From contig CP136490.1 in NCBI GenBank assembly GCA_032768795.1, positions 1,178,001 through 1,242,000 of the forward strand: 64,000 bases of DNA, written 5' to 3'. This document shows positions 1 through 11,000 of the stretch, one piece after another. The number at the start of each line of letters is the position of its first letter. The stretch's first letter is position 1. Origin of the DNA: Tremella fuciformis (taxonomy: Eukaryota > Basidiomycota > Tremellomycetes > Tremellales > Tremellaceae). Position numbers and translations under genes: made by a program. The notes beneath the pieces are model-generated. The model was not told the DNA's origin. It ran no database searches and was given only the letters and a program-made list of their open reading frames with translations.

Positions 1-909
1 CTCCCCTCCCACAAATATATATGAAAGCTGACCACAGGCCGCTGCGCTGATCGGTGTTGTCTCTGCTGCCGTGTCCAACTTGTCAACCCGCGTCAAAAAC
101 ACTATGCGAGTGGACGACCCGTGAGTTCACGCAACAGCACATCGCCGAAGCGTGGCTAAGGGCAGAATGGATATCTTCGCCGTGCACGCCCTAGCTGGTG
201 TCGTGGGCGTGATCATGACTGGCCTGTTCGCGCAGTCGTCCGTCGCTGCAAACGACGGCTACCTGGACATACCCGGCGGGTGGCTCGACCGACACTGGGT
301 GCAGCTAGGGAAGCAAGTCGCCTGGGCCGCCGTGGGGATCGCATGGACGTTCGTCACCACATACGCGCTCATGTTCGTCATCAACCTCATCCCCGGCTGC
401 CGATTCCGCTCGACCGAAGAGGCCGAGATCGTCGGCATGGACGTGAGCCCTCATCTGCATCGAGTTGGAGTGATCGCTGACATGGGCAGGAGGTCGAGTT
501 GGGCGAGTACGTCGCCGACTACGCCTTCATCGAGCGAGACCTCGAGGGCAACTACTCGCCGCCCTCGTCCGACGGGCCCGGCGCGCGCGGCAAGTCCCTC
601 ATGGTGCCCATGCTGGACGAGCCGTCCAAAGGCCTGCACAGCGCGTCCGACATGTCCACCGGCACAGGGGTCGACAGCGTCCAGACGGCCACGCAGACGA
701 TCATCACGCCGCGCGACGCGTCGCGCAGCCGGTCGCGGAGCCGCGCGCGCACAAAGGGCATGCCAGAGGTGACCGAGGAGGTGGAGCTGAGCGATATTGC
801 GCGCATGCGCAGTCGGCGCCTGAGCGAGATCATGATGGAGGAAGCGGGCTTCGGCGGTCCGGGCGGGCGGGGGCGGACCATGACGATGAAGAGGGAGCAT
901 CAGGATTGA
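1..909 (+). CDS. Ammonium transporter (Amt/Mep family), 3' part
   Basis: This is the C-terminal part of a plasma-membrane Amt/Mep/Rh ammonium permease; the 5' part lies before the window. Exons read are 38-120, 166-442 and 490-909, with introns of 45 and 47 nt and a further intron ending at 37. The family hallmark MDIFAVHALAGVVG is at the start of the second exon, followed by a hydrophobic helix and the sequence INLIPGCRFRSTEEAEIVGMD, which marks the end of the membrane core. The last exon is a hydrophilic cytosolic tail (about 140 residues) rich in Ser, Arg and acidic residues; such tails are regulatory in this family. Which paralogue it is cannot be told from the fragment. Confidence 0.93.
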
Positions 910-1007
910 GCAGCATCAACATCGGCATCATGACATCGCATCGTTTCGTATCTCAGCACGTCCGTGGCATTGACAGCACATGTAATGCATCACACCGCAT
1001 ACGCATA

Positions 1008-2343
1008 TTACAGCACGCTCCTCCCGCGGCACGCGTCCCATATCGGCATCGACCGCGTAGCTGCAAAGTCAAGTCCGCGCGATTGGAGGTAATCGATGAC
1101 GGCCACGCTCGAGGTGAGGTTGTTGAACCATATCCGCTCTGGACGAGCGAACCGACTTTCAAGCATGTATGCTAGGTGCTTTTGGCTACATGTCAGCTGC
1201 CTAAATGAGTCGCAGACAGCTTGCTCACAAGAGAGGGAAGATGAGTCCGTAGTCCACAGACAGGTTGACAAACTGCTCAACGGCATGTGAGGGAGTCTGA
1301 GTGTACCCTGCAAAGAGTGCAGGACTGGGACGTCAGCTTGTACTTACACTGCCCGCAGCTACTCACTTGGCCAGCAAGCCCCTTGCCGCCATCACGCCTT
1401 GGACTCCCGTCTCTTCTCTCATCCTTCTTGCGTCGTCCAACGTCCACAGATCTCCGTTCGCGACAGTGGGCACCTCTCCCCTGACACACTCGACAGCAAA
1501 CTTGAGCGCGGGTAGATTGACAGGTTCAGTCGAAGCCTGGTGTCGAGTCCGACCGTGTACAGTGATATGCGACACGTTGGTCTGTAATGCCGTGCGAATT
1601 AGTTGGTCGGTCAATCTACGATCAGCGTCGCCTGACAAGCTGCTTGTCTCGGCTCACTTGAGATCTGGGTCGACCCGTATCTTGATGCTGACCGGGAACT
1701 CATCTCCCAAGCGAGCCTTAACCGCCCGCACCATATCTCTCACCAGCTCGGGCTTGCGCAGCAGCGCGCAGCCGATACCCTCATTGTACGCCCACTTCTG
1801 GGGACAGCCGCAGTTGATGTCGATCCCATCGACATATGGGCGGATGAGCTCGGCAGCATCTGCTAGACACTCCCCAATTGGCGAAGCGAACTGCGCGATG
1901 AGCTTGCCGCGGACAAGCTGAGACTGCTTGGTGGGCGGCTTGGACGTCGATGGCAATCTTCGCCTTGCGCTCTGGGAGCTCTCGCCATTCTTGTGCAGCG
2001 CAAGGGCGTCCTCGGGATGCGGCTGGAAGGTGGGTGTCGAGCCGGCGTGCCGGGGCTGCATCCAGAATACCCCGCGCTCCGTTGCGGAGGTGCTGAAGTC
2101 GCTCATGCGCGCTGTTTGGGATCGCGAGAACTCTTGCGCAAGCATCATGGGCGTGTGCGTGACGTGGGTCTCGTATAGGCTGACGAGGTGCCGGAAGGGC
2201 AGCTTCGAGCATCGCACGAGAGGCGCGAGGACATTGACGGTCTCATAGCTGTGGAGCAGGTCGGCCGTGGAGATCGTGAGCGGCTCGGGGAGGTCGTCGA
2301 AGGCGGACAGGTCGACATCGTGCTCAAAGTCCTCGTAGGCCAT
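1008..2343 (-). CDS. DUS4: tRNA-dihydrouridine synthase, Dus4 type
   Basis: This is an FMN enzyme that reduces uridines in the tRNA D-loop. Exons 2343-1658, 1615-1367, 1324-1229 and 1185-1008 join in frame to 402 codons; introns are 42, 42 and 43 nt. Family marks are the flavin-binding start VLAPLVRCSKLPFRHL, the catalytic-Cys segment INCGCPQKWAYNEGIGCALL, HITVHGRTRHQ, and NPALFAGY after intron 2. INCGCPQKWA points to Dus4 rather than Dus1-3. About 60 residues between the N-terminal strand and RGKLIAQFASP are an insertion relative to the compact family. It is convergent with the ammonium transporter, 98 bp away. Confidence 0.93.
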
Positions 2344-2687
2344 GTTGTGGGGCAGGATGTCTGAAGGTGAAGTGTAGATGTCACTGCGAAAAAAGTCTGG
2401 CAGGTGGACGACTCAAGTGGAGGCTGATCTTCACGAGATCGCATCTTGGCTGCACCATATGACTGGAACGGAACTCGTAGAGATCCCAGAGCACGGTGCT
2501 AGCGCACTCGTGGACATGAGAGCAGTGCATGCGATACGTGACCCAATGATGATGCAGAATGGCTAGAATACAAATGACGCCGTCTTCTCTCTTCCTCCCA
2601 CAGCAAAATGTCAGTCGCGCCTCGTCTCATCGCCTCACTTCTTTGCTGCTCGATGAGACGTAAATCACAAGTAATGGACTCGGACAC
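2344..2687. other. Intergenic, PAM18 3' side / DUS4 promoter
   Basis: There are 344 bp between the PAM18 stop and the DUS4 start, both on the minus strand. It should hold the DUS4 promoter and the PAM18 terminator. I see no conserved ORF or RNA in it. Confidence 0.5.
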
Positions 2688-3114
2688 CTACTCTAGAAGA
2701 GCTTTCGCCTCGTTGACCTTTCCTGCTAGGTATGGTGCACCTCCCCGATCAGGGTGATTGGCGAGCATCAATCTCCGGTGCGCGTCCTTCAGGCGATTGG
2801 ATGTCAATGGATCCCTTGAGCATCAGCATCGCTTCACGATCCGTTCTCGTGCTAGTATACACGACGCCGATCTACTACAGCTCTGCGTCTTGGACATAGA
2901 ACGAAGAGAACATCGAGAATATCGTGTGACGACTGGCCCCGAATACTCACTTCAGCCCCAAGATCTGCATGGCCTCCACTCGATCCATCTTGCCCTTGAA
3001 GCCACCTCGTAGGAACTTGTCTGCCGGTCCTCGTGCCCGGAAGAGCTGCACGACCACACGTCCTGCCAATCCGGCGCCCAGGAGACCAAGACCGAGGGTG
3101 AGGGCCGAGGCCAT
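2688..3114 (-). CDS. PAM18: Import motor J-protein Pam18/Tim14
   Basis: This is the J-domain subunit of the mitochondrial presequence translocase motor, which stimulates mtHsp70 on the matrix side of the inner membrane. Exons 3114-2951 and 2814-2688 give 96 codons. Residues 1-25 form the transmembrane segment ([18 protein letters not shown]). A positively charged stretch leads to [14 protein letters not shown] and then a J-domain with the diagnostic HPD in [20 protein letters not shown]. The intron is 136 nt, longer than its neighbours. The start was chosen at the second in-frame Met because it fits the family N terminus; 11 codons upstream are open but unlike the family. Confidence 0.94.
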
Positions 3115-3447
3115 CGTGAAGCGTCTTTCGGGATTCGTCTCAGACAATCTGGTGTGGCTTTGATTATCCGCTGCTCGGCGCGTTTGGGGGGCGCTGCCAC
3201 TGCTGATGTAGATTGTGGGGAATGCAAACTGTGTATTGCGAGCGCTGTAGACGAAGCCGAACCGACTTTTGCCGCCGGACCATCAGCTCAAAGGGATCCA
3301 GCCACAAAGTGCCACATTCGGCATTACATCCCGTCATCAAATTCTCCGCAGCCCAAGAAACTTGCGAGGGGTTCCCCATCTCCAACCTCGAATTCCCAGC
3401 TGCTTGCTCTCTTATCCATCAAAGTCAGACCACACGAACCCGACACG
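3115..3447. promoter_or_regulatory. Divergent promoter PAM18 / RPL30
   Basis: This 333-bp gap separates two divergent start codons and must hold both promoters. Just before RPL30 there is a pyrimidine-rich stretch (about 3355-3425), usual for fungal ribosomal-protein leaders. No specific factor site is claimed. Confidence 0.5.
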
Positions 3448-4058
3448 ATGGCCCCCACGAAGAAGAAGACAAGCAAGACTTCCGAGAACATCAACTCGCG
3501 ATTGCAGTTGGTTGTGAAGAGCGGAAAGTACTCTCTGGGGTACAAGCAGGCCTTGAAGCAGCTCCGCGTTGGCCGGTGTGAGTGTTCTGCTCCTTGGGAT
3601 TCAGGGGCCGCAATCGAACGACCGCGGAGCACGAGAACATGGCTCTAGACGTCAAAGATGTCTAGAAGCGAAGAAGAGGATCTTGATGGGGAGGGAAAAG
3701 AGGATTGGCGGAACATTATCAACCGGATGCTAATCCTTTAGCCAAGCTCATCATCATCTCCCGCAACTGCCCCCCTCTCCGCAAATCCGAGCTCGAGTAC
3801 TACGCCATGCTGTGAGTGACGACTTCTGCCCTCGCTGGACCATGAGGAAGGGAGAGTGGAATCAGACCTGACTCTCAGTTCGAAGACCAACGTCCACCAC
3901 TACGACGGCACAAACGTCGACCTCGGTACCGCCGCCGGCAAGCTTTTCCGCGCGGGCATCATGTCCATCCAGGACGCTGGTGACTCGGACCTGGTGAGTT
4001 TCGCAATGATATTGTCCGGGGCAAATGCTGACATGCGTAGCTCCAGGTTGAGGCTTAG
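3448..4058 (+). CDS. RPL30: 60S ribosomal protein L30 (eL30)
   Basis: This is a large-subunit ribosomal protein. Exons 3448-3577, 3742-3811, 3879-3993 and 4041-4058 give 110 codons, the usual length. It matches eL30 along its length: [18 protein letters not shown], then [19 protein letters not shown], then [15 protein letters not shown] and the C-terminal DAGDSDL. The last exon codes for only five residues. Intron 1 is 164 nt against about 45 nt for most introns here and carries a 7-bp inverted repeat. Yeast L30 represses splicing of its own transcript, so the long intron may matter; that is inference for this species. Confidence 0.97.
3644..3666 (+). repeat. Inverted repeat in RPL30 intron 1
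   Basis: TCTAGAC at 3644-3650 and GTCTAGA at 3660-3666 are perfect reverse complements around a 9-nt loop. Transcribed, they could form a small hairpin inside the unusually long first intron of RPL30. Confidence 0.6.
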
Positions 4059-4213
4059 GGCAGTCGCATTCATGCATTGTATTATACGGCACTATGATGA
4101 TGGGTTGGAAGGGGCCAGGCATATGCGCATGACCTCTACGGGGCACTGACTGTCGAGCGCTGTGTCGAAAAATGTGGCATTGTCCTGGCTTGGCGGTGGA
4201 AGATTGAGCTTGT

Positions 4214-5405
4214 CTACAAGGAGGCCACATCGTGCTTCTCGGGGTCAGCAGGGATGTCTGGCCAGAAAGGAGATTGCGCACCACAGGTCTGCTTGAAGAG
4301 GTCGAGTGTGCTGGGGTTGCGGACAGTCGCTGCTATCAAGGCGAATGTCTGGGGTGCCAAGAGGACCGCGAGGGTCTCGACGAGCAATGGCACGAGGTCG
4401 GGGTCGTATATCTGATCGTGTCAGCTCTGGCAGCGTCATGCTACGGCTAGCTGACCACATCGGCAGCAACGATGACGCGGGGTTTTGAGATGAGGTCTGA
4501 CCATACTGCCGGTCGGTCAGTGGGGGACAAAGAAGCATCAGACCAGTCGAGTGCTCTGACTCTAGGTGGATGTTTGAGTTCAGCTACCGGTCAGACCCAG
4601 AATGTCATCTACGAGAAACGCACTGAGCGCTACGTTATGTCGTAGCCGCGCGAGTGGTGCTGCTCGCGTTTCCCCCTCTTCTGCTTCGAGGTCCGTAGCC
4701 ATGACGGACCAGCCGAGTTGGGCCAGTAGGATAGAGAGGAAGCCGGCGCCAGCCCCCAATTCAACCAAATCGATGGTGTCGTAAGATGGCAAGAGTGGGG
4801 GTTGTTGTAGTACATGATGTGCGAGGTGCAGTCTAGCTATCAGCACTGTGCTCACAGTCCTGTGGTCAGACTGACGCAGCCGTCCATGTGCGCAGGCCTG
4901 TTGTTCCTGCTTGAATGACTGCCTGATCCTCTAGCAGCGAGACGTGGGCTTCTTCTTGCTTGTCTCCGGCTTGATACGCCAAGCTCGGCGCCTTGTAGAT
5001 GAAGGTCCGATACGACGTTCCGCTGGGTGTCAGCTCCTCCTTCTCGGGCTGCTCATGGGCGACTCACGGATCATCGCCTCCGTCACTGGGCAACGTCATG
5101 AGCTCCGCCACGGCCTCGTAGTTCTTCTCGTCCACCTCGAGCTCATCCCCTTCCGCCGACTGCGCATTGCACTCGCACACGCCGCGCTCCAGCTGACCCA
5201 CGAGATACCGCCAAAAAGACTTGCGGTACCCCGCACACGGCGCGGCGTACCGGTCTTCCTCCAACAGACGGTCGACAAGGTATCGCTGCGACTCGGGCTG
5301 CGCCAGTGCCGCACTACTGGGCAGACGGAGCAGGTACGGCGGTACGAGGGCAAAGTACTGCGCACGAAGGTGCTCGAGCTCGGGCCCGGTGGCTGGGTCC
5401 GTCAT
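4214..5405 (-). CDS. EFM3: eEF2-lysine methyltransferase-like (FAM86/EFM3 family)
   Basis: This is a seven-beta-strand SAM-dependent protein methyltransferase. Exons run 5405-5068, 5022-4876, 4832 to about 4588-4598, 4559-4456 and 4411-4214. The N-terminal FAM86-like helical region (PPYLLRLPSSAAL, then SFWRYLVGQLERG) precedes TTGLRTWTAALHLAHHVL, SAM motif I VELGAGAGFLSILLAQLG, LDWSD and AADVIYDPDL. The N-terminal region plus the LRTWTAAL motif argue for the eEF2 methyltransferase branch rather than METTL21. The third intron is only 28 nt, or 38 nt with an upstream GTCTGA donor; both give the same frame. The substrate is inferred from the family. Confidence 0.82.
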
Positions 5406-5918
5406 GTCATTTTGACTGCTCTGTACCCTCGGTCATGAAGTGAGAGAATTTTGCGGGACACAGGACAGTCGAGGGTGGGGTCAAAGTGGGGGAACGCCGG
5501 CGAGGCCGTTTGGCGTGGCCGGGCCAAGCTAAGCCCAGACGGATCTGATGCATGCATGGAAGCAGCGACGATATCTCGCCATGCTCCCCGCTCGTGTCAT
5601 GTCGAAACGCGACGACGAGACGAGGAGGTGTAGGGGCCATCCTTTTGCGGCCGAATTGGGAATTCTCTGCTGCTATCCGAGGCCTTTTGGCGGAGTGCGC
5701 TCCATCTGCTCCGTTGTTCCTGTCGTGCGTCACTTTCGCGGACAGCCTTGGCAACCCCAACATTCATATTTTGACTTCGGGACAGCTTCAGACGCGACTC
5801 TATATATACTCGTACGGCCAGACCCACGACAGCATTCCAACTTCTTATTCTCACTCCTCTCGCACAGTACCGTTCAGTCCAGTAACCTCAGACTTTTACT
5901 TCAATAGCTCGTCTCACC
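5406..5918. promoter_or_regulatory. Divergent promoter EFM3-like / metallothionein, with TATA box
   Basis: This 513-bp gap lies between divergent start codons. TATATATA at about 5800-5808 sits roughly 110 bp before the metallothionein ATG, a plausible TATA box for an inducible gene, followed by a T/C-rich leader (about 5840-5915). I could not assign copper-regulator sites with confidence. Confidence 0.6.
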
Positions 5919-6623
5919 ATGTCTGCGTGAGTCTACCATATCTGCCCTGTTCGAAAAGCCCACTGACTTCCCAGACCAGCCCCAGCTTCCGGCTCTTGCT
6001 GCGACAACAAGCCCGCTCAAGCCGTTCACGACCAAACATGCGGGTACGTACTGCACACCGCTCAGTCCTCTTTCCTCAGCCCCGGCGACCGTCCATGCCG
6101 CCGGCAAAGGCCACACACCTTCGGCGCACTTCCTTGGCCTCGCTAACGCTCAGATGCACCAGCACCGGCAACTGCACGTGCGAGCCAGGCAAGTGCGCAT
6201 GCAGCAACTGCCCCGCGGACAGCGAGAAGAAGGTCGGGACAGGGGCCTGCGCGTGCGGCGAGAGCTGCTCGTGTCCCCCGGGAGAGTGTACCTGCGCGGG
6301 CTGCCCCAACTCCAAGGCGAAGAAAGAGGTCGAGGGCGATGCCAAGTGAGTCGGCGCGACTTGCACGCGCTGTGTTGTGGTGACCGATAGATGCTGTGAG
6401 GGAGGATGCACCTGCGCACCGGGCGAGTGCACTTGCGCCAACTGCCCGGGTGCCAAGGCAGCGAGCTCGTGCACGTAAGTCCCAAGGAACGAAAGAATTT
6501 CAAGTGCTGAAGTGCAGATGCGGCTCGAGCTGCTCTTGTGCCCCTGGCGAGTGCTCATGCGCCGGCTGCCCGAAGAACACCAACAAGGCCTCGTCCTGCG
6601 GCTGCTCGGCCAGCAAGGCTTGA
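5919..6623 (+). CDS. Modular cysteine-rich metallothionein
   Basis: This is a metal-binding (probably Cu(I)) cytosolic detoxification protein of 152 residues with about 32 Cys. Exons are 5919-5926, 5975-6043, 6154-6345, 6391-6474 and 6518-6623. Four related modules carry the pattern GxCxCxPGxCxCxxCP, for example GNCTCEPGKCACSNCP and SSCSCAPGECSCAGCP, separated by Lys/Ala/Ser linkers. All four introns are phase 2, and exons 3, 4 and 5 each begin A|TGC, so the modules look like duplicated exons. Long multi-module metallothioneins of this kind are known in Cryptococcus (CMT1/CMT2), where copper induces them through Cuf1. Metal specificity here is inferred. Confidence 0.93.
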
Positions 6624-7196
6624 GCCCCTAGCCACATCTGTCTGTACATTTGCCACCCAGTCCAGTCCAGTCTAGTTCTGTAGTCAGTCGCGTTTGCCAT
6701 CAATGGGTATCTGGACTTGGCGCATGTCTTGCCAGCAGCATAGCACCTATGCATACTGCTCGCTCATCGACTCTGGATCGTGAAAGGGAAACAGGAAGCA
6801 GCTCAGCCGGGCCTCTTGATCTCCATGCTCGCCCCATCTGCATGTGCAGCGGGCGAGTCGGGCGCTGTCCTTGCGGAGTGCGCTTATCCTCGAGGACGGT
6901 CATCATCGCTGGAACACCATCCGCAGCGCAAGCAAGTCAACCCCATGTTCTCCACCATAGCCACGGTCCTACGACCTCCTCGAGTCTGCGTCAGTATTAG
7001 AAAAGTCTGACCATTGGTCTCGGGATCACCCGGTCTAGTCATACTATTGAGTGATGCATGAGAAGGGGTGTTGATACAGCCTAAATGATCTGACTGTCAG
7101 CTGGTCGCCTGTATGCCGAGCTGACACTAACCCGTCTGAAGAGAAACTGCCCGAATCCATCATTCTCTCATGCTAGCGGTGTAATGAGCCTGGAAG
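6624..7196. other. Intergenic between convergent metallothionein and TOM7
   Basis: These 573 bp lie between two stop codons and should hold two 3' UTRs. Open frames here have no family resemblance and no conserved RNA was recognised. It is long for a convergent gap in this window. Confidence 0.4.
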
Positions 7197-7546
7197 TCAG
7201 CTGTGAAACGGCGAAACAGCAGAAGAGGCCGACTTGATGAGCGATGGCTGAGGTGACGAGTTGCGGTATCCGACCCAGATGATCATCGGGATCCAGCCCC
7301 ACTGCACAATCGTCTGCGGATCAGTTACCCATCCTTGACACCGTCCTGATCCTCCATGATAGCCCGACATCTCCTGAGTGCCTGCAGCAATTGACACTTC
7401 TCGAGGCCCATCCGACACTCTCCAGATGATCTCGTTTGATGGGACGTCGAAACCAGGAAGCGGGTGACGGTGCTCGGCCGGAGACTCACCTTCCCCACGC
7501 CGAGCGCGGCGTTGAACCGGTCTTTTGTCTCGTCTGAGAAGGCCAT
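7197..7546 (-). CDS. TOM7: Mitochondrial outer-membrane import subunit Tom7
   Basis: This is a 57-residue tail-anchored subunit of the TOM complex that modulates its assembly. Exons 7546-7490 and 7313-7197 join in phase 0. The soluble start FSDETKDRFNAALGVGK is followed after the intron by the family core QWGWIPMIIWVGYRNSSPQP, which contains the membrane helix and the conserved GW-P and GY motifs. The 176-nt intron is among the longest here. It lies 4 kb from PAM18, another import component, but in a separate transcription unit. Confidence 0.93.
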
Positions 7547-8028
7547 GTTGTTCGCAGTAGAGAGGGTTTGCAGACTGACATTTCGATCTTCGTCGCCGTT
7601 CAACTTCTCTGAGCCGCTATCACCTGACGTGTAATTGTGTGTCAGTGTTCGGCTAGCCGGGCGGATCTTGCCACTGATAACCGGCTGCAATCTGTGTTTC
7701 GTCTCTGTCTCTCTAAGAGGAATGCGCCAAGCGCGCTTATACCCCTTTGTGCTCTCCTCGTGTTTCCTCTGCTCACCGGCTACGTATCGCATCTACATAC
7801 CTGCCATGCTCGCATGAGAACCACTTCGGATCGTTAACCGCGGCTAATCGAAGGTGGTATCGTCGACAAGGACAAAGACAAGAACTCGCAATCCGACATT
7901 TGATCTGCTGATCGACCCTTTACGTGCTTTCTCTTGGCTGACACTCACGTCCGCAAGACCACCCTCATCACCCACCATCCTTCTCTGATGTAGCTACACT
8001 TCTCTTATTTCCAGCACCCAGCAGCAAC
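7547..8028. promoter_or_regulatory. Divergent promoter TOM7 / lysine enzyme
   Basis: This 482-bp gap lies between divergent start codons. It contains C/T-rich tracts (about 7690-7780 and 7930-8010). No specific binding site is claimed. Confidence 0.4.
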
Positions 8029-11000
8029 ATGACACTTCTTCGCACCGCGCATTTGCCACTCGGCGCGCGCGTCCGTCTCAGCCTCGTCCAGAGGCGATTC
8101 CTAACCTTGGGCATACGTCGAGAAGATCCGAGCAGGGTATGGGAACGACGCGCTCCGCTCTCGCCACCGGCAATATCCTCTCTCCTCTCTTCTGGGGTGC
8201 CGGACCTCAATGTGGAGGTGGAGAGCTGTCATCGACGATGCTTCCCGGACGCCCACTACGCTCAGGCAGGCGCCAAGATCGTGCCCGAGCTCTCTGGCGC
8301 TGTGGACGTGGTCCTCGGTATAAAGGAGCCAAGACTGGAGGACGTGCAGAGGCTGAGCGAGAGGAGTCGGAAGTGGATGATGTTCTCGCATACCCACAAG
8401 GGCCAGGTGAGCTAATGTCCAACGTGTACGACAAGCTGACAGGCAAGGAGTACAACATGGCCTTGCTTGGCGCGCTTGTCAATGGCGGGCATACGGTCAT
8501 CGATCACGAGCTCTTGACACATGAGCATGGGAAGAGAGTCGCAGCATTCGGCTGGTATGCGGGAGGTCAGCAGTTGATAAGTCTGTTTTGGCAACAGCTG
8601 AAGATACAGCTGCTGGCGCAGGAGAGGCGTTATGCCTTACTGCACTCGCCTTACTCAAAAGAGGCGTCGCCACGCCTCTGCTGGCAAGTTTCCACGGGGA
8701 CGTGTTTGGGATAATGACTCACAGAACAGCACCTGCCGCGCCCATACACGTTCCGCTCGCTCGAGAAGTTCAAGAAATCTCTGCGGAAGCTCAGCAAACG
8801 TCTCGCTGAGACTCACGGGGACTGGGGCAAAGACGGACCTATTGTCATCGGTCTGACGGGCTCGGGAAACGTCGGACAAGGCGCCAAGGCTATGTTGGAA
8901 GCCATGAACGTCGAGTGGGTGTCACATGATCAGTTGCCACAGGTGTGTAAGAAGGGTGAGCCGCACATTGAAACCCCACATGGACCAGCTGATGTCGCAG
9001 GCGAGGCGAAAGTTTACGCATGTGCCGTTCCTCCATCGGCTTATCTCGAGCGAACGGACGGTCGGCCATACGACCGGTCCGACTACTTCAGTAACCCTGC
9101 AAGCTACCGATCGGTCTTTGCCACCAAGGTGGGCGTTATCCTTCTCCAATGGACGTACCTTAATGACAGATTGCCCCGTACTTGACCACGCTCATCAACG
9201 GTGCTGGATGGAGTTCCAGCTTTCCTCGTCTCATGTCCAATCAAGATATGGCTGCTCTCCTCGAACGCTCTCCATCTCAGCAGAAGCTAGCAGTAGTCCA
9301 AGACGTCACGTGTGACATGAATGTGAGTCAGAATCTTAGACCGTAGGCCTTGCTGACATCGCAGGGGGGCCTGGAGTTCGTGACGAAACACACGACTATT
9401 GACCAGCCGTATTTCACTGGTCCTGGCGGTATCCTCATCAGCACGATTGACATACTGCCCACTGAGCTCCGTGAGTGACAATGAACGTCGATAAGAGCTC
9501 ATCGCAGCGATCGACGCATCTGAGCACTTCTCCGAACTGCTGGTGCCCTATGTCCGCCGAAACCTTGAGCAGCTGTGTGCCCCCACGAGCAGAGCGGACA
9601 AGGCGAACGATATCGACAAAACGCTCGAGCGAGCTACAATACTCCGCAGCGGCGAGCTACAGGATCGACATCGCTGGTTGCTGCCGCGGATAGCTGCGAC
9701 TCCTCCACCGCGAGCCGTGCCATCTTCGACTGAGTCGCACGCCGAGTCCACTGACTCCACCACACCCTCTTCCTCAACATCCAATCTCGCTTCTTCGTAT
9801 GGGGTTAAACCAAAGAAGAAGGTTTTGCTGCTGGGGAGCGGTCTCGTCGCCGGTCCTGCAGTCGATGTTTTTGTGCAGCGTGGCGACGTGGAGCTCGCCA
9901 TTGGCAAGTCACTGTCTGTTCATGAGTCCCCGGCTGACCGTACAGCTAGCAACAACATTGGGGAGGCACGAGCCCTTGCTGCGTCCCGTCAGGGCGTGAC
10001 TGCTGTCGCGCTAGACGTGGCGGACCATCAAGCAGTCCGCGAAGCTGTCTCTGCCGCTGATGTTGTGGTCAGGTCAGTATCCTGAAGGCATTATGGCATG
10101 GGCTGACACGCACAGTCTTCTGCCCGCCCCAATGCACCCGCCCGTAGCGAAACTTTGCATCGAATATGAGAAACATCTTGTGACAGCCTCATATGTTTCG
10201 CCGGAGATGAAGGAGCTGCACGAACGGTAAGCTCTCGTCTTCCGCCGCTTTGAAAGCTGAGTCAATAGGGCTGCTGCAAGAGACGTGTTGCTGCTCAACG
10301 AGTGCGGACTCGATCCTGGCATTGACTCGATGTGCGTACTGTCAAATCATCATTGTTTAGTGCTGACGCGTAAGGGCGGCTATGCGAATCCTGGATCAAG
10401 CGAAGCGACAAGGTCTCAGACCCACGTCATTCGTATCCTGGTGTGGGGGCCTGCCTTCGCCGGAGTGCGCAAATGCAAGCCTCCCTTTGAGAAGACCGTC
10501 AGCTCTGACGGATAGGTGCCACTAGGTTACAAGTTCTCATGGTCGCCCAAAGGCGTCTTGACAGCTGCACTCAACCCGGCGACATACAAATTGAACAACC
10601 GTGTCCACTCCATACCACCGCGTCGGCTCTTACGGCACCCACATACCGACCTGAATCATCTATGGCGGGGCCTCAACCTCGAAGGTCTTCCCAACAGAGA
10701 CTCGCTCCCTTACTCTGAAAAGTATGGCATGGGACCGGCAGAAGGCATGCGCGACGTATTCAGAGGTACTCTGCGATACTCCGGCTTTACCAAAATCATG
10801 GACGGCTTTGAGCGGATGGGTCTGCTTGGCACAGATGCGCTGGGGACAAGGCCAGCATCGTGGAGAGAGTTCCTGAGCATGTGCGTGGAAGGACAGCGAA
10901 CTCGAGTGGACCAGCTGGAGAACGAAGTGATGCGGCCTGAAGACTTGCAGGCGGCCAAGGAGGCGTATACTTGGTGAATCGATATGTTGCGCCAGGGGAA

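Noticed and set aside
5696..5702. TGCGCTC matching the animal metal-response core TGCRCNC before the metallothionein
   Set aside because: The MTF-1 system is not established in fungi, and a 7-mer with two degenerate positions is expected by chance.
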